Source: an uncultured Fibrobacter sp.
GTDB taxonomy: Bacteria; Fibrobacterota; Fibrobacteria; Fibrobacterales; Fibrobacteraceae
Assembly: GCF_900316465.1 (NCBI RefSeq)
Contig: NZ_ONDD01000039.1
Span: 1 to 41,970, forward strand
Length of the DNA: 41,970 bases
Direction: 5' to 3'
Under the pieces are notes generated by a model. The model had not been told where the DNA came from. It did no database searches and saw nothing but the letters and a program-made list of their open reading frames with translations. This document shows positions 41,928-41,970 of the stretch, in pieces; the first letter of the stretch is position 1, and each line of letters begins with the position of its first letter. Both the position numbers and the translations under genes were made by a program.

Positions 41928-41970
41928 TTAATGAAGAGTTTGATCCTGGCTCAGAACGAACGCTGGTGGC
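41928..41970 (+). rRNA. rrs: 16S ribosomal RNA, 5' end only
   Basis: The universal bacterial 5' sequence AGAGTTTGATCCTGGCTCAG begins at 41935, which by alignment to E. coli numbering puts the mature 5' end near 41928. The gene continues past the right edge after about 43 bases. The bases after the universal block (AACGAACGCTGGTGGC) are too few to identify the genus. Confidence 0.97.

Overview
The window looks like a Fibrobacter chromosome (rumen or gut cellulose degrader, phylum Fibrobacterota). The evidence is two giant secreted proteins with the fibro-slime domain, lipoproteins with Ser-rich linkers, a Fibrobacter-like mix of secreted carbohydrate-active and PEGA/TPR proteins, and strong AGGAG ribosome binding sites in front of most genes. 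The species cannot be fixed, because only about 43 bases of 16S rRNA are present at the right edge.

Layout. (1) 1-6054 is an accessory, defence-type island: the N-terminus of a SNF2-type helicase (DISARM DrmD-like) runs off the left edge, and divergent from it lies a very AT-rich ATPase + HNH nuclease pair resembling Septu (PtuA/PtuB). Two hairpin terminators follow, then a small protein of unknown function and an AlbA_2/Schlafen-type regulator with an in-frame 12-bp tandem repeat. (2) 6115-15428 is mostly core genome: a secreted polysaccharide-lyase-like protein, a small divergent ORF, adenosylhomocysteinase behind a perfect inverted repeat, a partner-switching pair (SpoIIE-type phosphatase/kinase and STAS protein), ribonuclease G and a short phosphate acetyltransferase. 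(3) 15659-28280 is a surface/secretion region: two tandem fibro-slime paralogues of about 1300 residues, then two CUB-like secreted proteins sharing a C-terminal module of about 280 residues. Each of the latter two is paired with a tiny gene (49 and 43 codons) encoding a peptide of common pattern. (4) 28363-36402 on the minus strand: a TPR protein, a 47-residue protein, a phosphofructokinase, an outer-membrane protein/response regulator/histidine kinase operon, a COG3014-like lipoprotein and a PEGA protein. (5) 36523-41571: an ABC-class ATPase, two Ser-rich lipoproteins, a flavoredoxin-like protein and a metallo-beta-lactamase-fold hydrolase. (6) From 41728 a near-consensus promoter leads into an rRNA operon whose 16S gene begins near 41928.

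How the genes work together. The left island is a candidate phage-defence cluster with two divergent modules. The 9.3-12.1 kb pair is a complete phosphatase/kinase-antagonist module without its target sigma factor in view. The 15.6-28.3 kb block is most likely surface display and adhesion. The OMP-RR-HK operon suggests an envelope-sensing circuit. The two small-peptide/secreted-protein pairs are the least described structure in the window, and I rate them highest for novelty.
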